Below, in pieces: positions 25,395 to 34,547 of a stretch of DNA of 64,000 bases. The DNA comes from Pseudarthrobacter sp. NS4 (GTDB lineage Bacteria > Actinomycetota > Actinomycetes > Actinomycetales > Micrococcaceae), in the NCBI RefSeq assembly GCF_024758005.1, contig NZ_CP103288.1, positions 124,001-188,000 of the forward strand, read 5' to 3'. The notes beneath the pieces were generated by a model, which had not been told where the DNA came from, did not search any database, and was given only the letters and a program-made list of their open reading frames with translations. Position 1 is the stretch's first letter; each line of letters begins with the position of its first letter. Both the position numbers and the translations under genes were made by a program.

Positions 25395-26807
25395 CTACTC
25401 TGTGGCCACCCCTTGGTTCTTGGTCAGGGTCGGTTCCGGCCGGAACCGCCTGGATGGTGCCCAGTGCTGCATCAAAAGGTAGTAACTGACTCCGGCGGGG
25501 ATGAGGCCGGCGTACCAAGAGAAGTCGGTAAACATGAAGGCTGCTATCACTCCGATGATGACGGCGAGGAGGGCCGAGGGGTTCATGCCTCGATAGGGGC
25601 CGTCGGCGTCGTACAGCTTGTCGAGGTCGAGGACGCGGCGGCGGATGACGTAGTAGTCAACGACCATGACCGCGAAAATGGGGCCCAAGAACGCCGAGTA
25701 TGTCTGCACGAAGATCTGCAGGCCGTTCGCGGATTCCTCCCGCACCAGGAGCCAGGGGAAAGTCGCGAAGGCCAGCAAGCCGACGATCACGGTCGAAGTC
25801 CGGAACGACAGCTTGAAGATGTCCATCAGGACGTAGGTGGGTGGGACAACGTTGTTCAGCACGTTCGTCGTGACCTGGGCAAAAGCGATGAACAGTAGCG
25901 TGATCACGAGCAGTGACGGGTTGTCGACGGCGTTCGAGAAGACCTCGATGGGATCGACGACCCCGGTCGCAGAGGAGACCATCAGCCCGATCATGCCCAT
26001 GAAGACTGTGACCGGAAGGATGGCGGCCGTGTAGATGCCGGTGAGCAGTGTCGGACCCGTTCCGCGAGTGTGCTCGCGGGAGTAGTCGCTGACGTTGATC
26101 ATCATCGTCGCGTAGATGCCCAGGAAGAGCATGGTTGCGCCCCAGAATGGAGCCCCCCATGTACCCTCCGTCTCAACGAGATTCGTCTGGATCTCCGCAC
26201 CGTAACGGTCGAACACGCTGAAGAACATGTAAACCAGCGAGGCCACGATGAAGACCGCCCCGATGTTCTCGAGCCACTTGATGCCCTTGAAGCCGAAGAC
26301 GGACAGGCCGATCTGCAGGAACTGGAAGAGAATGAAGAACAGGACCAGGTTGCTGAAGCCGAAGAGCACTGCTGAGACCTGGTTGAGGGCAGCCGCCCCG
26401 ATCCAGCTCTGGAAGCCGTACCAGACGAGAGCCGGCACGGCGCGGATTACACCGGGAATGCGGGTGCCGGTGAAACCGAATGCGTTACGAGCCTGCACCA
26501 TGAAGGGAATGCCGAACTTGTAGCCTCCCGCCCCGTTAATGACAAGGCCGACGCTGATGACCAGGCACCCTATCGAGATGGCGATGAGTAGCTGCACCAG
26601 GTTCAGCGTCCCCACCAGGCTGGAGCCCATCGTGAAGGTTCCGATCGAGACGCAGCCCCCCATCCACATCAGGAGGTAGGAAAACTTGCCGACGATGCGC
26701 ACCTGCTGCGGTGCCAGTGATTCCTGGCCGGCGGCCTTGGACTGAACCGGCGCGGGCGCGGACGCCGGCGCGGCACTGCGAGGGGTTTTACTGCTGGGTG
26801 TGGACAT
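25395..26807 (-). CDS. NCS1 permease (2)
   Basis: Second NCS1/cytosine-permease-type transporter, 470 residues. An Ala/Pro-rich N-terminus of about 35 residues is followed by 12 predicted membrane segments (GKFSYLLMWMGGCVSIGTF; NAFGFTGTRIPGVIRAVPAL; PIFAVMVVDYYVIRRR). It diverges clearly from the permeases at 23293 and 29206, so it probably carries a different purine-pathway compound. It lies 95 bp after allantoinase on the same strand and likely shares its transcript. Confidence 0.9.
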   Translation of the reverse strand: MSTPSSKTPRSAAPASAPAPVQSKAAGQESLAPQQVRIVGKFSYLLMWMGGCVSIGTFTMGSSLVGTLNLVQLLIAISIGCLVISVGLVINGAGGYKFGIPFMVQARNAFGFTGTRIPGVIRAVPALVWYGFQSWIGAAALNQVSAVLFGFSNLVLFFILFQFLQIGLSVFGFKGIKWLENIGAVFIVASLVYMFFSVFDRYGAEIQTNLVETEGTWGAPFWGATMLFLGIYATMMINVSDYSREHTRGTGPTLLTGIYTAAILPVTVFMGMIGLMVSSATGVVDPIEVFSNAVDNPSLLVITLLFIAFAQVTTNVLNNVVPPTYVLMDIFKLSFRTSTVIVGLLAFATFPWLLVREESANGLQIFVQTYSAFLGPIFAVMVVDYYVIRRRVLDLDKLYDADGPYRGMNPSALLAVIIGVIAAFMFTDFSWYAGLIPAGVSYYLLMQHWAPSRRFRPEPTLTKNQGVATE

Positions 26808-26902
26808 GGGTGTTCACCTTCTGAGTCGGAGAGGAATCGGTGGTTGTGGCTGTCCTGGTTCGCGCACGGCGGGAATCCGGGGCGGTTCGTGGGCCTCCTG
26901 CT

Positions 26903-28273
26903 TCAGGCTCCGCCGCGGCGGATCAGCTTGCCCGTGGGGGTCTGGCCGTCCACCACGGCACCGCGAAGGAACGTCTTGCGGACCACTCCGGAGAGGGTTC
27001 TGCCGTCGTACGGGGTGATGGGGTTTTTGTGCTTGAGCTTGGAGACGTCCACCACGAAGGCCTCGTCCGGGGCGAAGACGGCGAAGTCGGCGTCGTAACC
27101 CAGCGCCAGTTGGCCCTTGTTGGTGAGCCGGGCGAGGCCCGCGGGCTTCTCCGCCATCCAGCTGACAACCTGCTCCAGGGGGATGCCGCGGTGCCGCGCT
27201 TCGCTCCAGATCAGGGACAGTCCCAGCTGCAGCGACGAGACGCCTCCCCAGGCCACCGCGAAGTCCCCGTTTTCCAGGTCCTTCAGGTCCAGGGTGGAGG
27301 GGGAGTGGTCCGAGACGATGCAGTCGATGGTGCCGTCCTGCAGACCCTGCCACAGCAGCTCCCGGTTGGAGGCCTCGCGGATGGGCGGGCAACACTTGTA
27401 GGCGGTGGCGCCGTCCGGGATCTCCTCGGCCATCAGCGTGAGGTAGTGCGGGCACGTCTCCACGGTGAGCTTGACGCCGTCGCGCTTGGCGGAGGCAATC
27501 ATGGGCAGGGCGTCCGACGAGGACAGGTGCAGGATGTGCGCACGCGCACCGGTCCAGCGGGCCCGTTCGATGACCTCAGCGATGGCCTTGTTCTCGGCAC
27601 CGCGCGGGCGGGAAGCGAGAAAGGTTTCGTAGTGGTCGCCGCCGGGATGGGGTGCGCGGTCGATGGCGTGGGAGTCCTCGGCGTGGACGATCATGAGGGA
27701 GTCGAAGGACTTCAGCTCGGCCATATCCTCCTCCATCTCGTCCGCGTCCAGGTGCGGGAACTCGTCCACGCCCGAGTGCAGGAGGAAACACTTGAAACCG
27801 AACACGCCCTCATCGTGCAGGGGCCGGAGGTGGGCCTTGTTGCCGGGGATGGCGCCGCCCCAGAACCCGACATCGATGAACGCCTGGTCCTCGGCCACCT
27901 CGCGCTTGAGCTTGAGATTTTCCACCGTGGTGGTGGGCGGGACGGAGTTCAGCGGCATGTCGATGATGGTGGTCACGCCGCCGGCTGCGGCGGCACGGGT
28001 GGCAGAGGCGAAGCCCTCCCACTCGGTGCGGCCCGGCTCGTTGACGTGGACATGGGTGTCCACCAGGCCAGGGATCAGGGTTTCATCGTCTGCAAGTTCT
28101 ACCACCTGGGCGCCTTGCAGGCTGTTGCCGAGGGGCTCGAGGGCGACGATCTTGCCGCCGCGCACGCCCACCTCACGCGGGGCGATCCCGGCGGTGGTCA
28201 GAACGCGCCGGCCCCGGATGACCAGGTCATAGCGGGCGAGGTCTTGAGTCAGTGTCGGAGACTTGTCAGTCAT
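26903..28273 (-). CDS. allB: Allantoinase
   Basis: Dihydroorotase-like cyclic amidohydrolase opening allantoin to allantoate. 456 residues. The metal-binding HxH is His74/His76 in [11 protein letters not shown], and the carbamylated lysine is Lys161 in [10 protein letters not shown], the allantoinase-specific context. Later metal and substrate residues lie in [18 protein letters not shown] and IVSDHSPS. The ATG at 28273 is preferred because AAGGAG lies just upstream; an in-frame start at 28369 adds 32 unrelated residues. No allantoate amidohydrolase is present in the window. Confidence 0.95.
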   Translation of the reverse strand: MTDKSPTLTQDLARYDLVIRGRRVLTTAGIAPREVGVRGGKIVALEPLGNSLQGAQVVELADDETLIPGLVDTHVHVNEPGRTEWEGFASATRAAAAGGVTTIIDMPLNSVPPTTTVENLKLKREVAEDQAFIDVGFWGGAIPGNKAHLRPLHDEGVFGFKCFLLHSGVDEFPHLDADEMEEDMAELKSFDSLMIVHAEDSHAIDRAPHPGGDHYETFLASRPRGAENKAIAEVIERARWTGARAHILHLSSSDALPMIASAKRDGVKLTVETCPHYLTLMAEEIPDGATAYKCCPPIREASNRELLWQGLQDGTIDCIVSDHSPSTLDLKDLENGDFAVAWGGVSSLQLGLSLIWSEARHRGIPLEQVVSWMAEKPAGLARLTNKGQLALGYDADFAVFAPDEAFVVDVSKLKHKNPITPYDGRTLSGVVRKTFLRGAVVDGQTPTGKLIRRGGA

Positions 28274-28451
28274 GGAGATTCTCCTTGTTTTCGATACTAA
28301 AGGCATGGGGGCCAATGACGTCGATGCCCGGCTTGCGTGCGGCCAATGCGCGGAGGACTGCATAGGCAACCCCAGTCGCCCTCTCGCTTGGCTTCCCCAA
28401 GGGTTGAAAGGGGGCCCTGCTGGCTCTTTTCCCAGTCTTCCGGGGCTGGTC

Positions 28452-29195
28452 CTAAAGGGACACGTGCACGCCCGTGCTGTTCAGCGGCCAGCCTATGACG
28501 GTCTTGGGCCGCGGCGCAGCGTAGGTCCGGACTTTGGAGGTGGACAGGCCCATCCGGACCAGGGATTCGGCGATGGTCACCGCGGACGCCACGCCGTCCA
28601 CCACGGGGACGCCGGCCCGCTGCCGGATTTGCTCGTCCAGGCCCGCCATGCCTCCGCAGCCGAGCACAATTACTTCGGCTTTGTCCTGGCTGACGGCCTG
28701 CAGGGCCTGGTTGATGATGGCTTCCACGGCACGCTCCGGTTCCTCCTCGAGTTCAAGGACGGCCATGCCGCTGGCCCGCACGGACGCGCACCGGGCGTCC
28801 AGACCCGCAAGCTTGAGCCTGTCTTCGATCAGCGGGACGGTCCGGTCGAGGGTGGTGACCACGGAGTATTTGTGGCCGAGGAACATGGCGGTGCTGGCCG
28901 CGGCCTCGGTCATGTCCACTACGGGAACGTCAAGCAGTTCCTGCAGTCCCTCCCGACCGTGCTCGCCGTAGCCGGCCTGAACGACGGCGTCGAAGGGCTC
29001 GGCGTAGGAGGTCACGGCGTCCATCACGGCGATGGCCGCCAGGTAGCTTTCGAAGTTGCCTTCGCAGGAATCGGCACCGAACCGGGGCGTGATGCCCACG
29101 ATTTCCGTTCCCGGCGCCGCGATGCTGCGGGCTTGGGCGGCTATGGAGTCCGTCATGGACGTGGTGGTGTTGACGTTGGCGACGAGTATGCGCAT
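28452..29195 (-). CDS. Asp/Glu/hydantoin racemase family protein (probable allantoin/hydantoin racemase)
   Basis: Cofactor-independent racemase of the HyuE/allantoin racemase type, 247 residues. It begins [16 protein letters not shown]; the two catalytic cysteine regions appear as GADSCEG-like and [10 protein letters not shown]. Lying between a permease and allantoinase, the likely role is interconverting R- and S-allantoin or a hydantoin. The ATG at 29195 follows AAGGA and starts 10 bp after the permease stop, so the two genes are co-transcribed; the longer in-frame start overlaps the permease. A 178-bp gap separates it from allB. Confidence 0.85.
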   Translation of the reverse strand: MRILVANVNTTTSMTDSIAAQARSIAAPGTEIVGITPRFGADSCEGNFESYLAAIAVMDAVTSYAEPFDAVVQAGYGEHGREGLQELLDVPVVDMTEAAASTAMFLGHKYSVVTTLDRTVPLIEDRLKLAGLDARCASVRASGMAVLELEEEPERAVEAIINQALQAVSQDKAEVIVLGCGGMAGLDEQIRQRAGVPVVDGVASAVTIAESLVRMGLSTSKVRTYAAPRPKTVIGWPLNSTGVHVSL

Positions 29196-29205
29196 TGAGG
29201 TGTCC

Positions 29206-30774
29206 TTAGTGGGTGCTGGCGATGGCGATGGTCTCGCCGTCGCGGTCTTCCAGCCGCTGGGTGCGGTCTGCGATGAAGAAATACACCACCGCTGCGATGC
29301 CTGCTGCGAAGAACCAGGCAAAGGGTGCTGCGGATGCCAGGGTGGGGACGAACGCGATCAGCAGTGCCACAGCGGCGGCGGGGACCATGGCGGTGATCGC
29401 CTTGGGGTTGACGCCGTTTTTGTAGTAGTAGGCTCCGGCCGGGGAGGCGGTGTAGAGCTGGGGGACGTTGACCTTGCCGCGGCGGATGAGCCAGTAGTCG
29501 GCCATGACGACGCCGAACAGGGGGCCGAGCAGGGCGCCGAGGCCGCCGAGGAAGTACACGATGACCAGCGGGTTGTTGTAGAGGTTCCAGGGCAGGATGA
29601 CCAGGCCGATGATGCCGCTGACCCACGCGGCCTTGCGGAAGTTCAGGTGCTTGGGGAACAAGTTGGTCAGGGCGTAGACGGGAGCCACGAAGTTGGCCAT
29701 GAGGTTCACGGCGATGGTCAGGATCAGCAGCGCCAGGCAGGCCAGCACCAGGAACAGAGTGTTGGGGATCGTCTGGACAATGTCCGAGGGGCTTTGGATG
29801 ATGGTGCCGTTGATTTTGAATTGCCCGCCGGCCATGACGACGACGATGGCGCCGAAGACCAGCATGTTGATGGGGATGCCCCAGAAGTTGCCCCGGACCA
29901 CGGCCTTCTTCGAGACGGCGGAGCGGGTGAAGTCACAGAAGTTCAGGACGAAGGTGCCGTAGATGGAGACCCACAGTGCACCGCCGGCGAAGATGGTGAG
30001 CCACATTTGGGGCCCCTCCAGCGCGTTGTCCGAGGACCATGCGATGGCGCCGCCGGCCTCGATGAAGATCCAGATGGCGATGGCCGCCATGGTTACCAGG
30101 ATGACGGGTCCGGCGAATGCTTCGTACTTGCGGATCATTTCCATGCCGAAGCTGACGATGACCAGTTGGACAACCCAGAGGATGATGAAGGCGATCCAGC
30201 CCAGCGTGGACAGCCCCAGGGTGGAGTCTTTGTCCATTGCAGCGAGGGCAGGGAACATTGCCACGAGCATGACGCGGAAGACGACGGAGGCGAGGTAGGT
30301 CTGGATGCCGAACCAGGCCACTGCGACGGCGCCGCGGAGCAGGCTGGCGATCTGGGCGCCCCTGATTCCGAAGCTGATCCGGCTCATGACAGGGAAGGGA
30401 ACGCCCGTCTTGACGCCCATGAAGCCGGAGAGGTTGAGGAGGCCGAAGAGGAGCGCCGCCCCGATGCCGAGTGCAAGAAGGATCTGCCAGCCGCCAAGCC
30501 CCAGGGCGAACAGCCCGATGGCGAAGGCATAGTTGCCCAGGCTGTGCACATCGTTGGCCCAGAGGGTGAAGATGCTGTAGCCGGACCAGCGGCGGCCCTC
30601 CCGTTTAGTGGGGGCAAGGTCGACGTTGTAAAGGCTGGGACTGATGTCCTCTCCGGAAGTGGTGCTTGCGGTCGCGCAGATAGCGTCAGGGCCGGTGGTC
30701 GGGTGAAGGGGCTGGCCCGACGACGGTGTCGGGGACAGAGCCGAGTCCAAACCGGCAGGGGGAGTTGCGTGCAT
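29206..30774 (-). CDS. NCS1 permease (3), probable allantoin permease
   Basis: Third NCS1 symporter, 522 residues. A Pro/Ser/Thr-rich N-terminus of about 40 residues precedes SLYNVDLAP and GYSIFTLWANDVHSLGNYAF, the pattern of allantoin/uracil permeases (PucI type). First gene of a minus-strand operon permease-racemase-allantoinase-permease, which is why allantoin is the preferred substrate guess. GGAG lies eight bases before the ATG. Confidence 0.92.
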   Translation of the reverse strand: MHATPPAGLDSALSPTPSSGQPLHPTTGPDAICATASTTSGEDISPSLYNVDLAPTKREGRRWSGYSIFTLWANDVHSLGNYAFAIGLFALGLGGWQILLALGIGAALLFGLLNLSGFMGVKTGVPFPVMSRISFGIRGAQIASLLRGAVAVAWFGIQTYLASVVFRVMLVAMFPALAAMDKDSTLGLSTLGWIAFIILWVVQLVIVSFGMEMIRKYEAFAGPVILVTMAAIAIWIFIEAGGAIAWSSDNALEGPQMWLTIFAGGALWVSIYGTFVLNFCDFTRSAVSKKAVVRGNFWGIPINMLVFGAIVVVMAGGQFKINGTIIQSPSDIVQTIPNTLFLVLACLALLILTIAVNLMANFVAPVYALTNLFPKHLNFRKAAWVSGIIGLVILPWNLYNNPLVIVYFLGGLGALLGPLFGVVMADYWLIRRGKVNVPQLYTASPAGAYYYKNGVNPKAITAMVPAAAVALLIAFVPTLASAAPFAWFFAAGIAAVVYFFIADRTQRLEDRDGETIAIASTH

Positions 30775-30864
30775 CTGTAAATCTCCAGTTCTAGGAGTAT
30801 TCGTGGTGGTTAGCCGGGAGATCTGCAGAAGATCTAACGCTGTTATTCCACATCGCGAGATTCA

Positions 30865-30912
30865 GTTTTTGTATAGTGGAACAATAGTATGACCCCCGTC
30901 ACTTCAGGTCAA
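30865..30912 (-). promoter_or_regulatory. Promoter and operator of the allantoin operon
   Basis: On the minus strand -35 TTGACC (30907-30912) and -10 TACTAT (30884-30889) are 17 bp apart. Directly downstream is GTTCCACTATACAAAAAC (30865-30882), 16 of 18 identical to the motif at 24816-24833. A reversed GTGGAA about 25 bp further (30846-30851) may be a second half-site. The regulator is not encoded nearby. Confidence 0.62.
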
Positions 30913-31021
30913 GAGTGCAGCCTTTTCCCGCAGGCCGACTACAGGGGTGACCCAGCCCGCCGGGTCCGTGGGTCAGCAAGGGTCCAGGACAGGGCTGTAT
31001 CAGCGGACACGGCAGGGTATT

Positions 31022-31475
31022 TAATGCCTGCTCAGGGCCAGAGGGACCAGGGCGATGATTATCAGGGCGTTGAAGATCACCGCGGACAGGATCGCCGGAG
31101 GCGGGGTCGAGAGTCCCATGGTCTTCAACAGCCCGACCCCGGAACGCCGCGGTCAACAGTGCCGGGACGATTGCGAAGTACTTGGCGACGTCGCTGGCTA
31201 CCGAGAAGGTGGTCAGTTCCCCGCGGGTGATGAGCAACTGTTGGCCGATGCCGAGAATGTTGATGAGTTTAGTGGGCCGGAATCGAACTCCACCATGTAG
31301 TCGGCTTCCTTGGGGGTGCAGAATTCAATTCATCACGAGTCTGGCCTCAGCCGTTGCCAGGTCTGGGGCGTCGTTGGTGCCGTCGCCGGTCATCACCACG
31401 AGCCGGCCCGCGGCCTGTCCCTTCTTGAGGACAGCGAACTTGTCCTCCGTGTCCGGCAAGCCTACTAATTTGCTG
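31022..31475 (-). pseudogene. Degenerate kdpB fragment
   Basis: The minus strand reads [17 protein letters not shown] then a stop, and in another frame [31 protein letters not shown] and, after a further shift, [20 protein letters not shown]. These are the hinge (GDGTNDAP) and last membrane segments of KdpB, the ATPase subunit of the Kdp potassium pump. At least two frame breaks, an internal stop and missing ends make it non-functional. No kdpA or kdpC remains. Confidence 0.8.
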
Positions 31476-31663
31476 CAGCGGCCCTCATATTGCAGGGCCG
31501 GGCCGGCCCTAGTCGGGCGGCCCTGCCTGCGCCGGTCTAGGTTTCCTGGTCCTTCCGGACCTTGGAGATGGCGCGGTAGGCGGTGATGGAAGTGCCAACG
31601 CTGCCAGCGAGAGCACGAAGTTCACGATCGTCAATGGTTCTATGAGGGGCCTGTTGCCTCACG

Positions 31664-32098
31664 TCAATAGGTTCGGGAAGACTGCTTCGTTGCCTCACTG
31701 GAAAAGGTCCGTTTCGGGTGCCGGTTGAACCAGGTGTTGATCTTGTAGTCGCGGGGAGCAGCTTTCGCTTGGGCAAGAGCTTTAAGCTGTCCGGTCAGGG
31801 CCAGGATCTGCCGGGACAGTGCCGCTGGTTTGAGGTGTTTGAACTGCGCATCCATGGTGATGACGGGCCGCTTGCGGACGCTCCGATGCCCGGCGGCGCG
31901 CTGATGCGGGGTGAGGGCGGCATCATGTTTCCTGACCACCTTGGCCCCATGGCGTTCTTTCGAGAGCAGCTTCTGCTGGGGCAGCAGGTAGTTCGTGAAG
32001 AGGGCATCGAGTTCCCGGATGGCGTTGAGTTTTTCCAGCTCCACGGCGGTGTCGTAACGGTAACCCGCTAAAGGAGCGCGGTCCACTACCGTTGGCAA
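31664..32098 (-). mobile_element. Truncated transposase (integrase-core type), C-terminal part
   Basis: The frame from 32098 reads LAGYRYDTAVELEKLN, DALFTNYLLPQQKL, KVVRKHDAALTPHQRA and LKPAALSRQILALTGQLK, resembling the C-terminus of integrase-core transposases common in Arthrobacter. The catalytic core and N-terminal HTH are absent. The frame starts at a TTG without ribosome-binding site, so this is a fragment, not a working gene. I saw no terminal inverted repeats. Confidence 0.65.
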
Positions 32099-32163
32099 CG
32101 CTGGACTGCGGAGGGGGGTGCGTGGATTTGTCAGGTGCCGGGCAAGGACAAATAACGCGCCCG

Positions 32164-32362
32164 TTACGGCTCGGCGATTTCTAGTGGTGGCAGGTCCGCC
32201 ACAATCCGGTTCGTTTCGAGCGACACCGTCACTATCCTTTTCAGCAGTTCTAGGACGTATCGGGGATCACCCACTTCTCGGCAGTAGTCGTTCGGGTCGT
32301 TGACGATCAGTGAGTCCTTGTGCGGGGTTACCTGGTAGCGGTAGAAATTCCACTCCAGCGCC
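32164..32362 (-). pseudogene. C-terminal remnant of a helicase / type ISP restriction-like protein
   Basis: An open minus-strand frame ending at TAA 32164 reads ALEWNFYRYQVTPHKDS, LIVNDPNDYCRE, PRYVLELLKRIVTVSLET and IVADLPPLEI. This pattern closes large predicted helicases and type ISP restriction-modification proteins of actinobacteria. Upstream of about 32362 the frame hits a stop and resemblance ends. Identification rests on memory of that C-terminal pattern, not a search. Confidence 0.55.
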
Positions 32363-32524
32363 GAGACGCAGCACCAGTTGCTCAGTCAGCGCACTGGAGT
32401 GCTTCGGAATTCACCTGTCAGGAATTGCGGGAACAAATACGCTAATTGGGTGAAAGTCATCGGCACAATCCAGACAGCTGACGGCACGGAACTGACTATC
32501 ACGGGCCCTGCCCGTTAAGTTGGC

Positions 32525-33217
32525 ATGCCTGAATACAAGCGTCCGGCGCCGCACCAGGAGTGGGTGCAGCTGTACCGGCAAGGCCTAACCATCACTAAAA
32601 TAGCAGCCGCGGCCAGAGTCGGCGAAAGCACCGTCCGCTATCACCTGACTCTTGCCGCCGCCAAGGACCCGTCCCTTAGAGAGGACCACCGCAGCGCCAT
32701 CATGGCAGCGCCGACTACTCGGGTCACCTCCGATGGTTTACAAAACCTCGAAGACACCCTCGACCTGTATCGAACCGAAGGCCGGCTTCCGTCGACCAAG
32801 TCGCCCCGTGCGCGGGAGCGTGCACTAGCTATGTGGCTGTCGAGGCGGCGTAAGGACCTCGACCGGGGGACACTCCCACGCATCTACAGAAATGGCCTGC
32901 AGGAAATCCCCGGTTGGGAACGGCGAGCCCGCAAAGATGACGACGAGGCACAGTGGAACCTGCGTCTCATTCAACTCTCACGTTACATAGCTGCCGGGAA
33001 CGACTGGCCACGCCACGAGAAAACGGACACGGAAGAAGAACGGCTGCTGGGCATATGGTTGCACCGCCAACGCATCAAGTTCCGCAAGGGCAAACTGCCC
33101 CAACATAGGGAAATCCAGTTGAACAAGCTCCTTCACGGTTGGCGAGGTGGGCGACTCCGCGGCGGTGCGCAGGGATCTCCAAACATCGGAAAGGACGGAT
33201 CGACAGCCAAGCCTTGA
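32525..33217 (+). CDS. HTH protein with two helicase-associated (HA) domain repeats
   Basis: 230 residues. Residues about 10-45 (LYRQGLTITKIAAAARVGES) form a helix-turn-helix. Two copies of the helicase-associated domain pattern follow: about 73-130 (DTLDLYRTEGRLPS ... MWLSRRRKDLDRGTLP) and about 140-208 (LIQLSRYIAAGNDWP ... IWLHRQRIKFRKGKLP). HA domains usually sit at the end of actinobacterial DEAD/DEAH helicases; here they are alone, next to a helicase-like remnant on the other strand. The role is unknown; nucleic-acid binding is the fair inference. The ribosome-binding site is weak. Confidence 0.7.
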   Translation: MPEYKRPAPHQEWVQLYRQGLTITKIAAAARVGESTVRYHLTLAAAKDPSLREDHRSAIMAAPTTRVTSDGLQNLEDTLDLYRTEGRLPSTKSPRARERALAMWLSRRRKDLDRGTLPRIYRNGLQEIPGWERRARKDDDEAQWNLRLIQLSRYIAAGNDWPRHEKTDTEEERLLGIWLHRQRIKFRKGKLPQHREIQLNKLLHGWRGGRLRGGAQGSPNIGKDGSTAKP

Positions 33218-33533
33218 CCTACCGTTGTCTTGTCCCCGTACTATCACCTGGGGTGTCCCGCTTCCTCAGCAACAAGGCATAACTCGCCAAGCAAACAACC
33301 AGGGCCGGAAATACCTTCAGAACAATCAGTTCTCCTATACCGCAAACTCTGCTTCCAACCACAGAACGGCCACTCCGTAGCTCCTCATATGGATGTTCCA
33401 GAACCTTGCAACCGGGACAGGACCTTTGAAACACTCCGCCTACTGATGAGTCGGCTGTCCCGCATGTTGTGCCAAAAGTCCCGGAGAAAGTACAAGGGTG
33501 AGGCCGGCTCCGGAGCTCATAGAGGGGCGCGCT
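33218..33533. other. Gap of lower GC, nothing certain
   Basis: The base composition drops here relative to the neighbours. A minus-strand frame contains a hydrophobic stretch (VLKVFPALVVCLASYALLL) but has no good start or known family. I assign nothing. Confidence 0.4.
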
Positions 33534-33986
33534 ATGGAAAAGAAGAGTGAGGCCGCGCTGGATCAAGCGTCCAGCAAGGGTACGTTGGCCCACCAGATTG
33601 AGGGGGCGTATCAGCGCATCGGGGTGACCGGGGCACACCGTCAAATTGTTTTGATGATTCTGCTGGGCGTCTTCTTCGACGCACTGGAACAGAACGCTGT
33701 CGGCATCACCGGACCGGTCCTGCTCAACGCCGTCTGCTCCGGACTGGGCATCAGGCAGTCCCTTCCGCCGGCCCGGCTGATTGACGGCGCCCGGCGCGGC
33801 CCGCTGGAAGACTCCAGAGGTTTTGCCGGGTACGAGGAGATCATGGATGCCTTGGCCGACCCGTCACATCCTGACCATGCCGAACACTCTGCATGGGTTG
33901 CCGACATAACCGGCTCCGATGCGCCTTTTGACCCTGCCTTCCTGGACATCCCCGCCGTAAACCGGGTGCTGGCTGAGCACTTCTGA
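33534..33986 (+). pseudogene. Chimeric ORF: MFS transporter start joined to a pRiA4b ORF-3-like end
   Basis: After AGAGGGG the ATG at 33534 opens a protein whose first part, AYQRIGVTGAHRQIVLMILL ... DALEQNAVGITGPVL, is the first membrane helix of a major facilitator. From about residue 75 it becomes GFAGYEEIMDALADPSHPDH ... FDPAFLDIPAVN, the C-terminal end of the plasmid pRiA4b ORF-3-like family. The two families are unrelated, so a deletion has fused the start of one gene to the end of another. The frame is open, but the product lacks a complete domain of either. Confidence 0.75.
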
Positions 33987-34029
33987 CCTCCTAAATCTGG
34001 GGAGAATTCGCCATCAAGTGCCGCTAGGA

Positions 34030-34335
34030 AACAGCCCCTTTTGGAGGCACTCCCCCGCCTGTTTTAAAGAGCCGATAACGGATATTCCCTCAACTGGACT
34101 CGGACAAGCACGCCCCGGTGACTCTGGTCCGTCCACAGCTGGGGTCAATTCGGGTTATCCATGGATGGGTGTTGAGGGAGCCTTTGGGGTAGCTCCCCTT
34201 GCAGCAGTAGCGGTGGATAACCCATAAGAATTGTCCCCGGGTGTGGGCGGTGGGACGGCTTCTGCATGGATCGCAGGTTCTAGCCCGTCGTTTCGGAGGG
34301 CCAGGCATGGCATCTGTCAGGCTTGGGTGTACTTC
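34030..34335 (+). repeat. Structured dispersed repeat, copy 2
   Basis: Second copy of the element at 5990-6335, same orientation. It holds a GCCCC/GGAGGC hairpin (34034-34048), a dif-like site (34068-34095) and a 98-bp inverted repeat (34141-34238) with arms GGGTTATCCA and TGGATAACCC around an inner GGGAGC/GCTCCC hairpin. Arm differences from copy 1 keep pairing (GTTGTCCAC there, with a G-T pair). The remaining gap up to 34547 shows no gene. Confidence 0.8.
34068..34095 (+). other. dif-like (XerC/XerD-type) site, copy 2
   Basis: Arms AGAGCCGATAA and TTCCCTCAACT flank CGGATA, matching the copies at 6030 and 56373 in orientation and central hexamer. Recombination function is inferred from layout only. 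Confidence 0.45.
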
Positions 34336-34547
34336 AACCAAGAATGGCCGGAGGCGCAGAAAAAAGTCGCCGAGCAGATTGCTCTCCAAGTATGGCGCGG
34401 CAAGTGTGGCAGTGTCCCCTGAGTGAAGGTGCTGCGTACCGCCTCTGGGGGCACCCGGGCTTGGCACTGCTCCCTTCAGTAGCGCCAGGGCCGGCATCTG
34501 TCTGGGGCTATTGGGCTCCTGCGCGGATTATCCGGCCAGCTGGTGGT

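Noticed and set aside
32398..32518. Short plus-strand frame ending GTIQTADGTELTITGPAR just before the HA-domain gene
   Set aside because: No good start or ribosome-binding site and partial overlap with the helicase remnant on the other strand; too short to support.
33219..33473. Minus-strand frame with one hydrophobic segment
   Set aside because: No ribosome-binding site and no family; the hydrophobic stretch can arise by chance in this AT-richer gap.
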